Source of the DNA: an uncultured delta proteobacterium
GTDB taxonomy: Bacteria > Desulfobacterota > Desulfobulbia > Desulfobulbales > Desulfurivibrionaceae
Assembly: GCA_903869265.1 (NCBI GenBank)
Contig: CAIPYE010000014.1
Coordinates: forward strand, 186,001 to 250,000
Length of the DNA stretch: 64,000 nucleotides
Reading direction: 5' to 3'
This document shows, in pieces, positions 54,098 through 62,180 of this stretch (the first letter of the stretch is position 1; every line of letters starts with the position of its first letter). Made by a program: the position numbers and the translations under genes. The notes beneath the pieces were generated by a model. It had not been told where the DNA came from, ran no database searches, and was given only the letters and a program-made list of their open reading frames with translations.

Positions 54098-55882
54098 TCA
54101 GCGGTAGCGGGGCGGCAGGATATCGCTGATTTTTCCGTCCACCAACCGTTTGGTTTTTTCGTCCACAGCAAGAACCTCCGGGTACCATGGCTTCAGTCGA
54201 CAGTCAAAAATAATGGGCGGGGTCAGGGTGGGGTGGAAGCGGCGTAATTCGGTTGCGGCTGCATGGATATCGGCCGCCGGTTCGAAACGGGTGAAAACGG
54301 TCCAGAGAAATTCCTGGAGATTCTCCGTGGCTGCTTTTGCGTCGTCAACCAGCACCACCACCTGCCAGTCGGCCAGCGCCGGACAGTGGGCTAAACGGGC
54401 GGGAAGATCCTGTTGTGAGGCAAAAGCCTCCCCTTGAACCACCAGGGTGCCAGGGAGAAAGACCTCTGCCCGGTCGCAGCCCTGGGGCAGTTCGCTGTGA
54501 AAGGACTCTGGTAGGATGCGGCGGGGATCCTTGCCAAGCCCCATCATCATGGCCTTGGAGCCGTTGTTCACCGAGGGGCCGGTGTAATCCAGGGTGTCCT
54601 GGGAGACATTGGCAAAGACGAAGAGATCGGTCTGCCAGTTGATCCGTTCCAGCACATGGACCCACAGTTTTTTGAAGCCCGTTACTTCGATCTCGCCGTC
54701 GGTCAGGATCAGAAATTTGGTGAGCGAGAGCTGCCCTTCGCCCAGGATGCGGAGACCCGAGGCAAAGGCCTCGCGGGGGTAGCGGTTGGTGACCTTGGCT
54801 GCGGCCAGACAGTGGAAGCCGGTCTCGCCAAAGGTTTTGAGCTGGCGCACCCCGTTCATCACCAAGGGGAAGAGCGGGGAGAGCAGATCCTGGAGATAGT
54901 CGCCGATGTAAAAATCTTCTTGTCTGGGGCGGCCCACCACGGTGGCCGGATAGATGGCGTCGCGGCGGTGGTAGAGCCGTTCCACATGGAAAACCGGGTA
55001 GTCGTGGGTGAGCGAATTGTAGCCGTAATGGTCGCCGAATGGGCCTTCGGGCCGCCGCATGTGGGGCGGGACAAAGCCCTTGGCCGCGAATTCCGCGTGG
55101 GCGACCAGGGGATGGCCGCCGGCCGGATCGCGGGTGACGGGCAGCTTTTCCCCGAGGAGCAGGGAGGCCAGCATAAGCTCCGGGATGTTTTCCGGCAAAG
55201 GGGCAATGGCGGCCAGCATCAAGGCAGGCGGCCCCCCGATGAACAGGGTCATGGGCAGGGATTCATTGCGGCTTTCCGCGGCATGGTAATGGTAGCCGCC
55301 GCCCTTGTGGATTTGCCAGTGGATGCCGGTGGTGCGGTCATCGTAGCGCTGGATGCGGTACATCCCCAGGTTGTGGCCCCGGCCGTCCGGGTGCTCGGTG
55401 TAGACCAGGGGCAGGGTGACGAAAGGGCCTCCGTCCGTGGCCCAGGAGGTGAGCAGGGGCAGCTCGCTCAGCCGGGCCGGGGTCTGGCAGACCTCAAGAA
55501 TCGGTGCCTTGTCCGCAGGGACCTTTTTTAAGCCCACCTTGGTGGCTTGCCCCAGCAGGGAGCGCATCTCCCATATCTTGCCCAGGCTGGGGGGCATCAG
55601 GGTTTCCGCCGCCCGGACCAGATCGGTCACGAATTGTTGGGGGCGTTTACCAAAGGCAAGCTCCAGCCTGGGCGCCGTGCCGAAGAGGTTGGTGACCACC
55701 GGAAAACTGCTGCCCTTGACATTGGTGAACAGCAGGGCAGGGCCGCCCTGGGCGATCACCCGGCGATGGATCTCGGCAATCTCCAGATGCGGGTCAACCG
55801 GGGTGGAAACCTCGAGCAGGGAATCTTCCCGGCGCAGGATTTCGAGAAAGGCCCGGAGATCTCTGATAATATTCTGGCTCAC
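54098..55882 (-). CDS. UbiD-family decarboxylase
   Basis: 594 residues, as expected for the family. Characteristic segments: the substrate/prFMN-site loop RPEGPFGDHYGYNS, NLGMYRIQRYDDRTTGIHW, and the C-terminal VDEKTKRLVDGKISDILPPRY. UbiD enzymes use a prenylated flavin to (de)carboxylate aromatic acids, in ubiquinone/menaquinone synthesis or in anaerobic aromatic degradation. No UbiX gene is close, and the N-terminal part (VDPHLEIAEIHRRVIAQGG) is typical. The physiological substrate is unknown; menaquinone synthesis is a reasonable guess for an anaerobe. Confidence 0.88.
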   Translation of the reverse strand: MSQNIIRDLRAFLEILRREDSLLEVSTPVDPHLEIAEIHRRVIAQGGPALLFTNVKGSSFPVVTNLFGTAPRLELAFGKRPQQFVTDLVRAAETLMPPSLGKIWEMRSLLGQATKVGLKKVPADKAPILEVCQTPARLSELPLLTSWATDGGPFVTLPLVYTEHPDGRGHNLGMYRIQRYDDRTTGIHWQIHKGGGYHYHAAESRNESLPMTLFIGGPPALMLAAIAPLPENIPELMLASLLLGEKLPVTRDPAGGHPLVAHAEFAAKGFVPPHMRRPEGPFGDHYGYNSLTHDYPVFHVERLYHRRDAIYPATVVGRPRQEDFYIGDYLQDLLSPLFPLVMNGVRQLKTFGETGFHCLAAAKVTNRYPREAFASGLRILGEGQLSLTKFLILTDGEIEVTGFKKLWVHVLERINWQTDLFVFANVSQDTLDYTGPSVNNGSKAMMMGLGKDPRRILPESFHSELPQGCDRAEVFLPGTLVVQGEAFASQQDLPARLAHCPALADWQVVVLVDDAKAATENLQEFLWTVFTRFEPAADIHAAATELRRFHPTLTPPIIFDCRLKPWYPEVLAVDEKTKRLVDGKISDILPPRYR

Positions 55883-55963
55883 CTTTGCGCTCTCCTTGAT
55901 GATATGCTATTTTGTGAGTATAAATGAGAGGTTAATTCTTGGTGACGGGCTTACGCGCCGCCA

Positions 55964-56209
55964 TCAATCCTTGAGGAACAGACGGTGGTACTCCTTTTCG
56001 CTACAATGCTTATGCATCAGGCGGGAAAGAAAATCAAGGAGCGAGGTGATTTCATCTTCTTCCAGTCGAGGGATGAGGGTCTGGAGGAAAGCTGGTTCGG
56101 CGAATCGTTGCAGAAATGCCGCCAGGGAAAGTTCATCGGTTTCCCGGTTCAGGCCAAAGCAGATGCTTGCTGCCTTCAGTGAAGTGGGGGGTGTTTTTCT
56201 CGTATTCAT
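55964..56209 (-). CDS. Hypothetical 81-residue protein
   Basis: Helical, soluble: LAAFLQRFAEPAFLQTLIPR and EITSLLDFLSRLMHKHCSEKEYHRLFL. No recognised domain, no signal peptide. It lies 81 bases upstream of the UbiD gene on the same strand and is divergent from the PilZ gene at 56239, 29 bases apart. It might instead be part of a longer coding region; it is kept because its composition and reading frame look coding. Confidence 0.5.
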   Translation of the reverse strand: MNTRKTPPTSLKAASICFGLNRETDELSLAAFLQRFAEPAFLQTLIPRLEEDEITSLLDFLSRLMHKHCSEKEYHRLFLKD

Positions 56210-56238
56210 GGCAGATTCCGGTAATTTTAGGTTAAAAA

Positions 56239-56973
56239 ATGATCGCTTTTAAAAGTAATGATGGAAAAAGGTCAAGGCAATGGATAACCTTGGAAAATGG
56301 GACGCAATCCACCGAGTCTCCGGAGCTGATCCGGATGGCCCTTGACCGGTTGCGGGAAAAAAGGGAGCTTGTTTCCCTGGTGCACAAAGGCTATCAGTCT
56401 CCCAAGACGGTCATTGTCAGCTACGATGACCGGATGCTTGAGATTGACAAGCCCATTGACTGGCCTGGAACCCAGGAGAGTATCCATATCCTGTTCAAAG
56501 ACGAAACCATGGTCTGGAACAAGGTGCGGGTCCAGGTGACGCGCACCACCGAAAGCAGCATCTTTACCGAGTTTCCCTCAACCCTGTTCCGCCTACAGCG
56601 CCGGACCAATTATCGGGTTGGCGTGCCCCACGGCAGCACGGTCATGTTCATGCATAAAAACGAAATGCGTCAGGGGTTCCAGGTCATTGATGTCAGTGCC
56701 AACGGTATTTTTGTCTGCACGGACAGGTTTGCTCCCCTTGAGCCAGGGGATATTCTCCTTGATCTGGCCGTATTTTTCCCTGGGGCTGGAACCGGGCTGA
56801 GCGCAGGCACTTATATGAACATCAGCAAGGCAAAGGTAATGCGGGCAACCCGGGGAGACAATAAAAAATATTGTTACGGTATCCTTTTTGACCTTACCAA
56901 GGGAGAAGAGGAAACGCTTCTTCAGTATGTGCGTTTGCGAGAGCGGGATCTGTTGCGCAAAGGGATGTTTTGA
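56239..56973 (+). CDS. PilZ-domain c-di-GMP receptor (YcgR-like)
   Basis: 244 residues. Residues about 20-115 resemble the YcgR-type N-terminal barrel (LVSLVHKGYQSPKTVIVSYDD). The PilZ domain follows with the binding motif RLQRRTNYRV (RxxxR type) near 125 and DVSANGIFV near 153, then GRKYCYGILF-like KKYCYGILFDLTKGEEETL. Both motifs are intact, so it should bind c-di-GMP, made for example by the cyclase at 22401. YcgR proteins act on the flagellar motor or on exopolysaccharide synthesis. Confidence 0.85.
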   Translation: MIAFKSNDGKRSRQWITLENGTQSTESPELIRMALDRLREKRELVSLVHKGYQSPKTVIVSYDDRMLEIDKPIDWPGTQESIHILFKDETMVWNKVRVQVTRTTESSIFTEFPSTLFRLQRRTNYRVGVPHGSTVMFMHKNEMRQGFQVIDVSANGIFVCTDRFAPLEPGDILLDLAVFFPGAGTGLSAGTYMNISKAKVMRATRGDNKKYCYGILFDLTKGEEETLLQYVRLRERDLLRKGMF

Positions 56974-57003
56974 TTTTTTCCCCGTGCGCCTTGGCGAGAA
57001 CGG

Positions 57004-57399
57004 CTAGACAACGCGCCAGAAGACCTTGCGGGAGCGGGGCCCGTCAAACTCGCAGAAGAAGATTTTTTGCCAAGTGCCGAGTAGCAGACAGCCATTTTCA
57101 ATAAAGATCGTTACCGAACTCCCGACAAGCGAGGCCATGACATGGGCCGGAGAATTGCCCTCCAGATGCTGGTAAGCGTGGTTCATCGGCACGATTTTTT
57201 GCAGGGCGGCAAGGATGTCGGTCTGCACGGCGGGGTCTGCCCCTTCGTTGATGGTCAGTCCGGCGGTGGTGTGCGGATTGTACACATGGCAGACCCCATC
57301 GGCAATGCCGCATGTAGCCACGGCCTTTTGCACCTGGGCGGTGATATCGGAAAACTGCATGGTCTTCGAGGTGGAAACGGCAAAGGTTCCCGCTGGCAT
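57004..57399 (-). CDS. yjbQ: YjbQ-family protein (UPF0047)
   Basis: 131 residues from ATG 57399, eight bases after GGGAG; a longer frame to 57465 lacks homology. YjbQ pattern: ITAQVQKAVATCGIADGVCHVYNPHTTAGLTINEGAD, read in parts, with the conserved HTTAGLTINE, then HAYQHLEGNSPAHVMASLVGSS and IENGCLLLGTWQKIFFCEFDGPRSR. Known members catalyse a secondary thiamine phosphate synthase-like reaction. It is convergent with the PilZ gene. Confidence 0.9.
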   Translation of the reverse strand: MPAGTFAVSTSKTMQFSDITAQVQKAVATCGIADGVCHVYNPHTTAGLTINEGADPAVQTDILAALQKIVPMNHAYQHLEGNSPAHVMASLVGSSVTIFIENGCLLLGTWQKIFFCEFDGPRSRKVFWRVV

Positions 57400-57503
57400 G
57401 GAAGATCTCCCGGTCCGAAATGATGGGTCAAATACCCCTAAGCAGTTGCTGAAAATGTTGGTCATTTTCGTATGGGCAAGACGGCAGCAGTGTAAGCGGC
57501 GTA

Positions 57504-57556
57504 AGGAGCCGTAAAGGAACAGTCAGAATTGTACAAGTTGTTTTGTGACGGCTCCT
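57504..57556. repeat. Spaced inverted repeat AGGAGCCGT / ACGGCTCCT
   Basis: Nine-base perfect arms at 57504-57512 and 57548-57556, flanking a 35-base loop, between yjbQ and the MBL gene. A TATAAT box at 57588-57593 follows but has no good -35. The structure resembles a small dispersed palindrome rather than a terminator, as no T-run follows. Confidence 0.5.
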
Positions 57557-57655
57557 AAGTTCTGCAAGAAAACTGTACGGTTATGACTATAATAGATTGC
57601 GGAACGTGTCAAATTGATTATAGAGCGAATTGGGTAAAAATATGGAAGGGGGGAT

Positions 57656-58288
57656 ATGGTAGAGAAAGTTTTCAAAAATCTTCGCTGGCTCGGCCATGAC
57701 GCTTTTCTTTTGCGGGCCGGGGGCAAGATTATCTATTTCGATCCCTTTCAGCTTGGTCCGGGGCTGCCGCCCGCCGATATCATCTGTATTTCCCATGCGC
57801 ATTACGACCATTGTTCTCCCGCAGATGTGCTTGCGATCCAGCACCCCTCCACCCTTATTGTCACCGAAGTGCAGGCTGCGGCAAAACTTAAAGGGAAGAT
57901 CATAACCCTTGTCCCGGGCGAGCGGTGCGAAGCGGAGGGCATTACCATCGAGACGGTTCCAGCCTACAACACCAACAAACAGTTTCATCCCCAGTCCAAC
58001 GGCTGGCTGGGATTTATCCTTACCGTTGACGGGGTGCGGGTGTACCATGCGGGCGACACCGATTATATTTCGGAGATGAACAATATCCGGGCAGATATTG
58101 CCCTGCTGCCTGTTTCCGGCACCTATGTGATGACCGCCGAGGAAGCGGCGCAGGCGGCCCTTGCCATCGAGCCAAAGATCGCGGTGCCCATGCATTATGG
58201 TGCCATTGTCGGAACAAACGATGATGCGAAGCGGTTTGCCGCAGCACTTGCCGACAAGGTCCGGGTGGAAATCCTTGGCCGCGGATAA
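57656..58288 (+). CDS. MBL-fold metal-dependent hydrolase
   Basis: 210 residues. It opens NLRWLGHDAFLLRAGGKIIYFDPF, with the HxHxDH-type metal motif ISHAHYDHCSP near residue 45, a later GDTDYISEMNNI and PMHYGAIVG. The pattern is that of the UPF0173/UlaG-like branch of metallo-beta-lactamase-fold hydrolases. The substrate is unknown. It overlaps the start of the siroheme-synthesis gene by 14 bases, suggesting a shared transcript to hemA. Confidence 0.88.
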   Translation: MVEKVFKNLRWLGHDAFLLRAGGKIIYFDPFQLGPGLPPADIICISHAHYDHCSPADVLAIQHPSTLIVTEVQAAAKLKGKIITLVPGERCEAEGITIETVPAYNTNKQFHPQSNGWLGFILTVDGVRVYHAGDTDYISEMNNIRADIALLPVSGTYVMTAEEAAQAALAIEPKIAVPMHYGAIVGTNDDAKRFAAALADKVRVEILGRG

Positions 58289-58985
58289 TTTGCAATATTT
58301 CCCGGTCTGTCTGAAGATCGATGGCCGGCAATGTCTGGTCATCGGCGGCGGGCGGGTTGGCGAGCGCAAGGTGCAAGGGCTGCTGGCCCATGGCGCCTTG
58401 GTCACGGTGATCAGCCCCGAGTTGAGCAAGGCGCTGTCCGCCTTGCAACAGGCCGGGACGATTGCCTGGCTGCCCCGCCCGTATCAGGAAGGGGATCTGG
58501 CAGGAATGTTTTTGGTTATTGCCGCCACCGACGACCCTGCTGTACAGGAGCGGGTCCATGCCGAGGCAGAAGAGCGGAACATTCTGCTCAATGTGGCGGA
58601 TGTGCCGAAATGGTGTAATTTCATTCTTCCGGCCACGGCGCGACGGGGAGACTTGGCCATTTCCGTTTCCACTGCAGGCAAAAGCCCCGCTCTGGCCAGC
58701 ACTCTGCGCCAAGCCCTGGAGGTTCAGTTTGGCCCGGAATATGGGGTTTTGGTGGATATCCTCGGGGCTCTGCGGGACACTGTTTTGGCCAGCGGCAGGC
58801 CGCATGCGGAAAACAAAGTGATTTTTGCCCGGCTGGCCGACCCGGAGATGGCGATTTGGATTAAGGATGCTCTCTGGCAGAAGCTTGCCGAGCATATTCA
58901 GGAAGTCCTGGGCCCGGATGTCCCCCTTGACTGCCTGGAGGCGGCCAGGCAGGAATACCAACGATCTTCAGGAGCGATGCGATGA
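58275..58985 (+). CDS. Precorrin-2 dehydrogenase / sirohydrochlorin ferrochelatase domain protein
   Basis: 236 residues from TTG 58275, which follows GTGGAAATCC; the upstream frame is not homologous. N-terminal NAD-binding fold: LVIGGGRVGERKVQGLLAHG, VTVISPEL, FLVIAATDDPAVQERVH, and NVADVPKWCNFILPATARRGDLAISVSTAGKSPALA, read in parts. The domain structure equals the CysG N-terminal (Met8p) part without methyltransferase. It oxidises precorrin-2 and inserts Fe2+ to give siroheme, needed by sulfite reductase. It overlaps ccsA by four bases. Confidence 0.87.
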   Translation: MAADNLQYFPVCLKIDGRQCLVIGGGRVGERKVQGLLAHGALVTVISPELSKALSALQQAGTIAWLPRPYQEGDLAGMFLVIAATDDPAVQERVHAEAEERNILLNVADVPKWCNFILPATARRGDLAISVSTAGKSPALASTLRQALEVQFGPEYGVLVDILGALRDTVLASGRPHAENKVIFARLADPEMAIWIKDALWQKLAEHIQEVLGPDVPLDCLEAARQEYQRSSGAMR

Positions 58986-59797
58986 CCCTGTTTTTTCAAC
59001 TCACCCTGTATCTGTACCTCCTGGCCACCGCAGTGTATGTGGCCCATTTTCTCTCCCAGCACAAACAGGTGCGGACGGTTGCCCGGGCGATTCTTCTTGC
59101 CGGCGGCATCCTGCATACCGTGTATTTTGTTGCCCGGTATGTCGCCGCAGGGCATACCCCCCTGACCAGCAACCATGAAACGGTTTCCTTTTTCGCCTGG
59201 TCCATGACCTGGGCCTTTTTGTCTTTTTGGTGGCGGTATCGGGTGAAAAATTTCGGCGTTTTTGTTACGCCGCTTATTTCTCTGCTGATGCTGATCGCCG
59301 CCTTTTCCTCACAGGAGATGGCGCCGTTGCCCCCGGCCCTCAAGAGCAACTGGCTCCCGATCCATGCCAGCATAGCCATCATGGCCAACGGCTTCATGGC
59401 CATGGCGTTTTGTGGCGGGGTCATGTACCTTCTCCAGGAGCGGGAGATCAAGAAGAAAAAATTCGGAATATTTTACAGCCGGTTGCCTTCTCTGGAGGCG
59501 CTTGACAACCTGAATCAGCATTGCCTCGCCTTTGGCTTTCTGCTGCTGACTTTGGGGATCATCACCGGTTCCGTCTGGGCAAAGCAGGCCTGGGGGGCAT
59601 ACTGGCAGTGGGATCCCAAGGAGACCTGGTCGCTCGTCACCTGGCTCATCTACGCGGCCATCCTGCACCAGCGGCTGACCATGGGTTGGCGGCGTAGGCG
59701 GGCGGCAATCATGGCCATTGCCGGGTTTGCCGCGGTCCTTTTTACCCTGTGGGGGGTAACATATCTCTTGGGGGGAGTGCATTCCTATGTTGGCTGA
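58982..59797 (+). CDS. ccsA: Cytochrome c biogenesis protein CcsA (ResC/CcmC-like)
   Basis: 271 residues with about eight membrane helices. The heme-handling Trp-rich motif is present: WGAYWQWDPKETW, with flanking histidines in NHETVSFFAW and SNWLPIHASIAIMANGF. CcsA, with CcsB/ResB, exports heme and attaches it to apocytochromes c. It lies between the siroheme gene and hemA, overlapping both, so heme supply and cytochrome maturation are transcribed together. Confidence 0.88.
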   Translation: MTLFFQLTLYLYLLATAVYVAHFLSQHKQVRTVARAILLAGGILHTVYFVARYVAAGHTPLTSNHETVSFFAWSMTWAFLSFWWRYRVKNFGVFVTPLISLLMLIAAFSSQEMAPLPPALKSNWLPIHASIAIMANGFMAMAFCGGVMYLLQEREIKKKKFGIFYSRLPSLEALDNLNQHCLAFGFLLLTLGIITGSVWAKQAWGAYWQWDPKETWSLVTWLIYAAILHQRLTMGWRRRRAAIMAIAGFAAVLFTLWGVTYLLGGVHSYVG

Positions 59798-61073
59798 GAG
59801 CATCGTCATCATTGGCGTGAATCATAAGACCGCTCCGGTGGCGGTGCGGGAGAAGCTGGCTTTTTCCGGGGATTGCGCCGGGCCGTTGCTGACGCTGATG
59901 AGTATCGAGGGTTGCCGGGAATGCTGTTTTCTCTCAACCTGCAACCGGGTGGAGGTTATCTTTGTGGCAAGCGACCCGGCCGCGGCAGCGGTGGCTGTGC
60001 GCGGTTTTCTTTTTGCCAAGAGCGGGCTTGCCGACGCCGAAGCCCAGCAGTACAGCTACATGTATCATGGCAAGGATGCGGTTGAGCATCTGTACCATGT
60101 GGCGGCCAGCCTTGATTCCATGGTGGTGGGGGAGCCTCAGATCCTGGGGCAGTTGAAGCAGGCTTACCGCGAGGCCCTGGAGCAGAAGACCACCGGCGTC
60201 ATCTTGAACCGGCTGCTGCATAAATCCTTTTCCGTGGCAAAAAGGGTGCGCACCGAAACAAATATCGGCGGCAGTGCGGTTTCCATCAGTTACGCGGCAG
60301 TAGAGCTGGCAAAAAAGATCTTCGGAAGCCTGCGGGACAAGGCCGTTCTCTTGGTGGGGGCCGGGGAGATGGCCGAACTGGCGGCCGAGCATCTGGTTAG
60401 GCAGGGGATAGGCCGGGTAATCGTGGCAAACCGGACTGTGGAGCGGGCGGTCAAGCTGGCCCTCCGATTTAACGGCACCGCCGTGGGCTTAGCCGAATTG
60501 ACCACCCAGCTGGCGGAGGTTGATATCCTGGTCAGTTCCACCGGGGCTACTGACCTGATTCTCACCAAAGATCAGGTGAAGCCGCTCATGCGGCAGCGGA
60601 GAAACAGGCCGCTTTTTCTTATCGATATCGCGGTGCCGCGCGACCTTGACCCGGAACTCAATGACCTGGACAATGTTTACCTCTATGATATCGACGACCT
60701 GAAAAACGTGGTCGACGTGAACAAGGCAGAGCGGGAAAAAGAGGCGCTGCGGGCGGAAGGCATTGTCGCCGAGGAGGTGGTCAAGTTCGGGCAGTGGCTG
60801 GAAGGCATGGATTTGGCCCCCACCATCACGGCCATACGGCAAAAGGCCAATGGTATCCGCGAGGCTGAAGTCGCGAAAACCCTGGGCATGCTGAAATCTC
60901 TTTCGGAAAATGAACGGCGTTCGGTGGAGATGCTGGCCAACGCCATTGTCAATAAATTGCTCCATGAACCCATGGTATTTCTCAAAAACAGCGACCCCCA
61001 CGACAATCCCCAGCTCAAGCTGGCTTTTGTCCGGCAACTGTTCGGTCTTGACAAGGATTCTTCGGAACAGTAG
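59787..61073 (+). CDS. hemA: Glutamyl-tRNA reductase
   Basis: 428 residues. Catalytic Cys in ECCFLSTCNRVEVIF near residue 50; HHKTAP-like NHKTAPVAVREKL at the N-terminus; the NADPH-binding VLLVGAGEMAELAAEHLV; SSTGATDLI; and the C-terminal dimerisation helix. It reduces glutamyl-tRNA to glutamate-1-semialdehyde, the first step of the C5 pathway completed by HemL (47031). The start overlaps ccsA by 11 bases. Confidence 0.95.
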   Translation: MLAESIVIIGVNHKTAPVAVREKLAFSGDCAGPLLTLMSIEGCRECCFLSTCNRVEVIFVASDPAAAAVAVRGFLFAKSGLADAEAQQYSYMYHGKDAVEHLYHVAASLDSMVVGEPQILGQLKQAYREALEQKTTGVILNRLLHKSFSVAKRVRTETNIGGSAVSISYAAVELAKKIFGSLRDKAVLLVGAGEMAELAAEHLVRQGIGRVIVANRTVERAVKLALRFNGTAVGLAELTTQLAEVDILVSSTGATDLILTKDQVKPLMRQRRNRPLFLIDIAVPRDLDPELNDLDNVYLYDIDDLKNVVDVNKAEREKEALRAEGIVAEEVVKFGQWLEGMDLAPTITAIRQKANGIREAEVAKTLGMLKSLSENERRSVEMLANAIVNKLLHEPMVFLKNSDPHDNPQLKLAFVRQLFGLDKDSSEQ

Positions 61074-61090
61074 CCGCCTCGGGAAAACGT

Positions 61091-61119
61091 TTGACATGTC
61101 GCATGGCTCTGGGTAATAT
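61091..61119 (+). promoter_or_regulatory. Sigma-70-type promoter of rpmH-rnpA
   Basis: TTGACA, 17-base spacer, TAATAT, 18 bases after the hemA stop. The predicted start near 61126 gives a leader of about 140 bases to rpmH. The AGGAAGACG ribosome site precedes the ATG at 61267. Confidence 0.7.
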
Positions 61120-61266
61120 AGCGAGCTTTATTGCTGGGCGGATTTTTGCGCTTTCGGGGTTGTTTCCGCAAGGGCGCGTGACGCAAGGGTCCAGCTGCTG
61201 CAAGACAGCAAAACTTGAAGGAAGGCCAACGAGAGGCCGTAACAGAAGAGAAAAAGGAAGACGATC

Positions 61267-61404
61267 ATGAGCAAGAGAACTTTTCAGCCCAGCAATCTCA
61301 AAAGGCACCGCACCCATGGCTTCAGGGCCAGAATGCAGACAAAGAACGGCAGGGCCGTTATCAATCGTCGTCGGGCCAAGGGCCGGAAACGGCTGACTGT
61401 TTAG
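61267..61404 (+). CDS. rpmH: 50S ribosomal protein L34
   Basis: 45 residues, too short for most ORF searches: [19 protein letters not shown], then [20 protein letters not shown] and RLTV. This is the complete, highly conserved L34 sequence pattern ([26 protein letters not shown]). It starts the conserved rpmH-rnpA-yidD-yidC-jag cluster, which in many bacteria lies near oriC; dnaA is not upstream here. Confidence 0.97.
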   Translation: MSKRTFQPSNLKRHRTHGFRARMQTKNGRAVINRRRAKGRKRLTV

Positions 61405-61434
61405 TCCCCTGGCTGACGAGAGCACTCGCGCAGC

Positions 61435-61821
61435 ATGAGAGCCCAGGCCCTGTCCAAGGCCATGTTGTTGGTCAAGCCCTGGCAGTATAGGTTGGTTTAT
61501 GAGCAGGGGAAAAGGGTGCGTGGGCAGAATTTTACTCTGCTCCATGTGCCAAACCGGACCACGGGCACCAGGCTGGGAATAAGTATCCACGGAGTGAGGC
61601 AGGCGGTTCAGCGGAACAGGATCAAAAGAATCATTCGGGAATTTTTTCGCCAGAACCAAGGGTTTATCGAGCCTTTTTCCGACGTGGTTTTTGCCGTGCG
61701 GCCAGGGTTTGCTCCAGACTCTCCAGCGGAGGTTGAGGTCGCTGTTCGAGTAGCTCTTGCCCGGCGTAAGGCTGGCGGGCGGGAAACAGGTCCAGATGAA
61801 GAGGCGTTGGAAGTTCCGTGA
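61435..61821 (+). CDS. rnpA: Ribonuclease P protein component
   Basis: 128 residues. RnpA motifs: VYEQGKRVRGQNFTLLHVPN, LGISIHGVRQAVQRNRIKRIIREFFR with the RNR RNA-binding motif, and DVVFAVRPG. It is the protein cofactor of the tRNA 5'-maturation ribozyme. Thirty bases separate it from rpmH. The start (ATG 61435) could also be the ATG nine codons later. Confidence 0.93.
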   Translation: MRAQALSKAMLLVKPWQYRLVYEQGKRVRGQNFTLLHVPNRTTGTRLGISIHGVRQAVQRNRIKRIIREFFRQNQGFIEPFSDVVFAVRPGFAPDSPAEVEVAVRVALARRKAGGRETGPDEEALEVP

Positions 61822-61885
61822 TATCTTCCGGGTGTCAGGGCTTTAGGATGTGGCAGGGCCGCCCCCCCCAGAAAAGGATTTGGAT

Positions 61886-62104
61886 GTGAAAAGAATTTTC
61901 ATTGCCCTGATACGGTGTTACCAGCTCTGTATCTCCCCACTTTTTGCGCCGACCTGCCGTTTTTCTCCCACCTGTTCACAGTATGCCATAGAGGCTCTTG
62001 CCCACCACGGAACAGCTCGTGGTCTATACCTCGCCGCCCGTCGCCTTCTCCGATGCCATCCTTTTCATCCCGGTGGATTTGATCCGGTGAACAAATCTTT
62101 TTGA
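61886..62104 (+). CDS. yidD: Membrane protein insertion efficiency factor YidD
   Basis: 72 residues from GTG 61886, after AAGGAT; a longer frame from 61850 is not needed. Conserved motifs: [31 protein letters not shown], read in parts, then [17 protein letters not shown] small amphipathic protein at the inner membrane that aids YidC/Sec insertion. It precedes yidC. Confidence 0.93.
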   Translation: MKRIFIALIRCYQLCISPLFAPTCRFSPTCSQYAIEALAHHGTARGLYLAARRLLRCHPFHPGGFDPVNKSF

Positions 62105-62180
62105 GGCAGCCGAAGGTGGCGTTGTCCGGGTGCTTCAGGCCTGCATCCAAAACTTAATAAGCCTGACAAGGATTGATTTC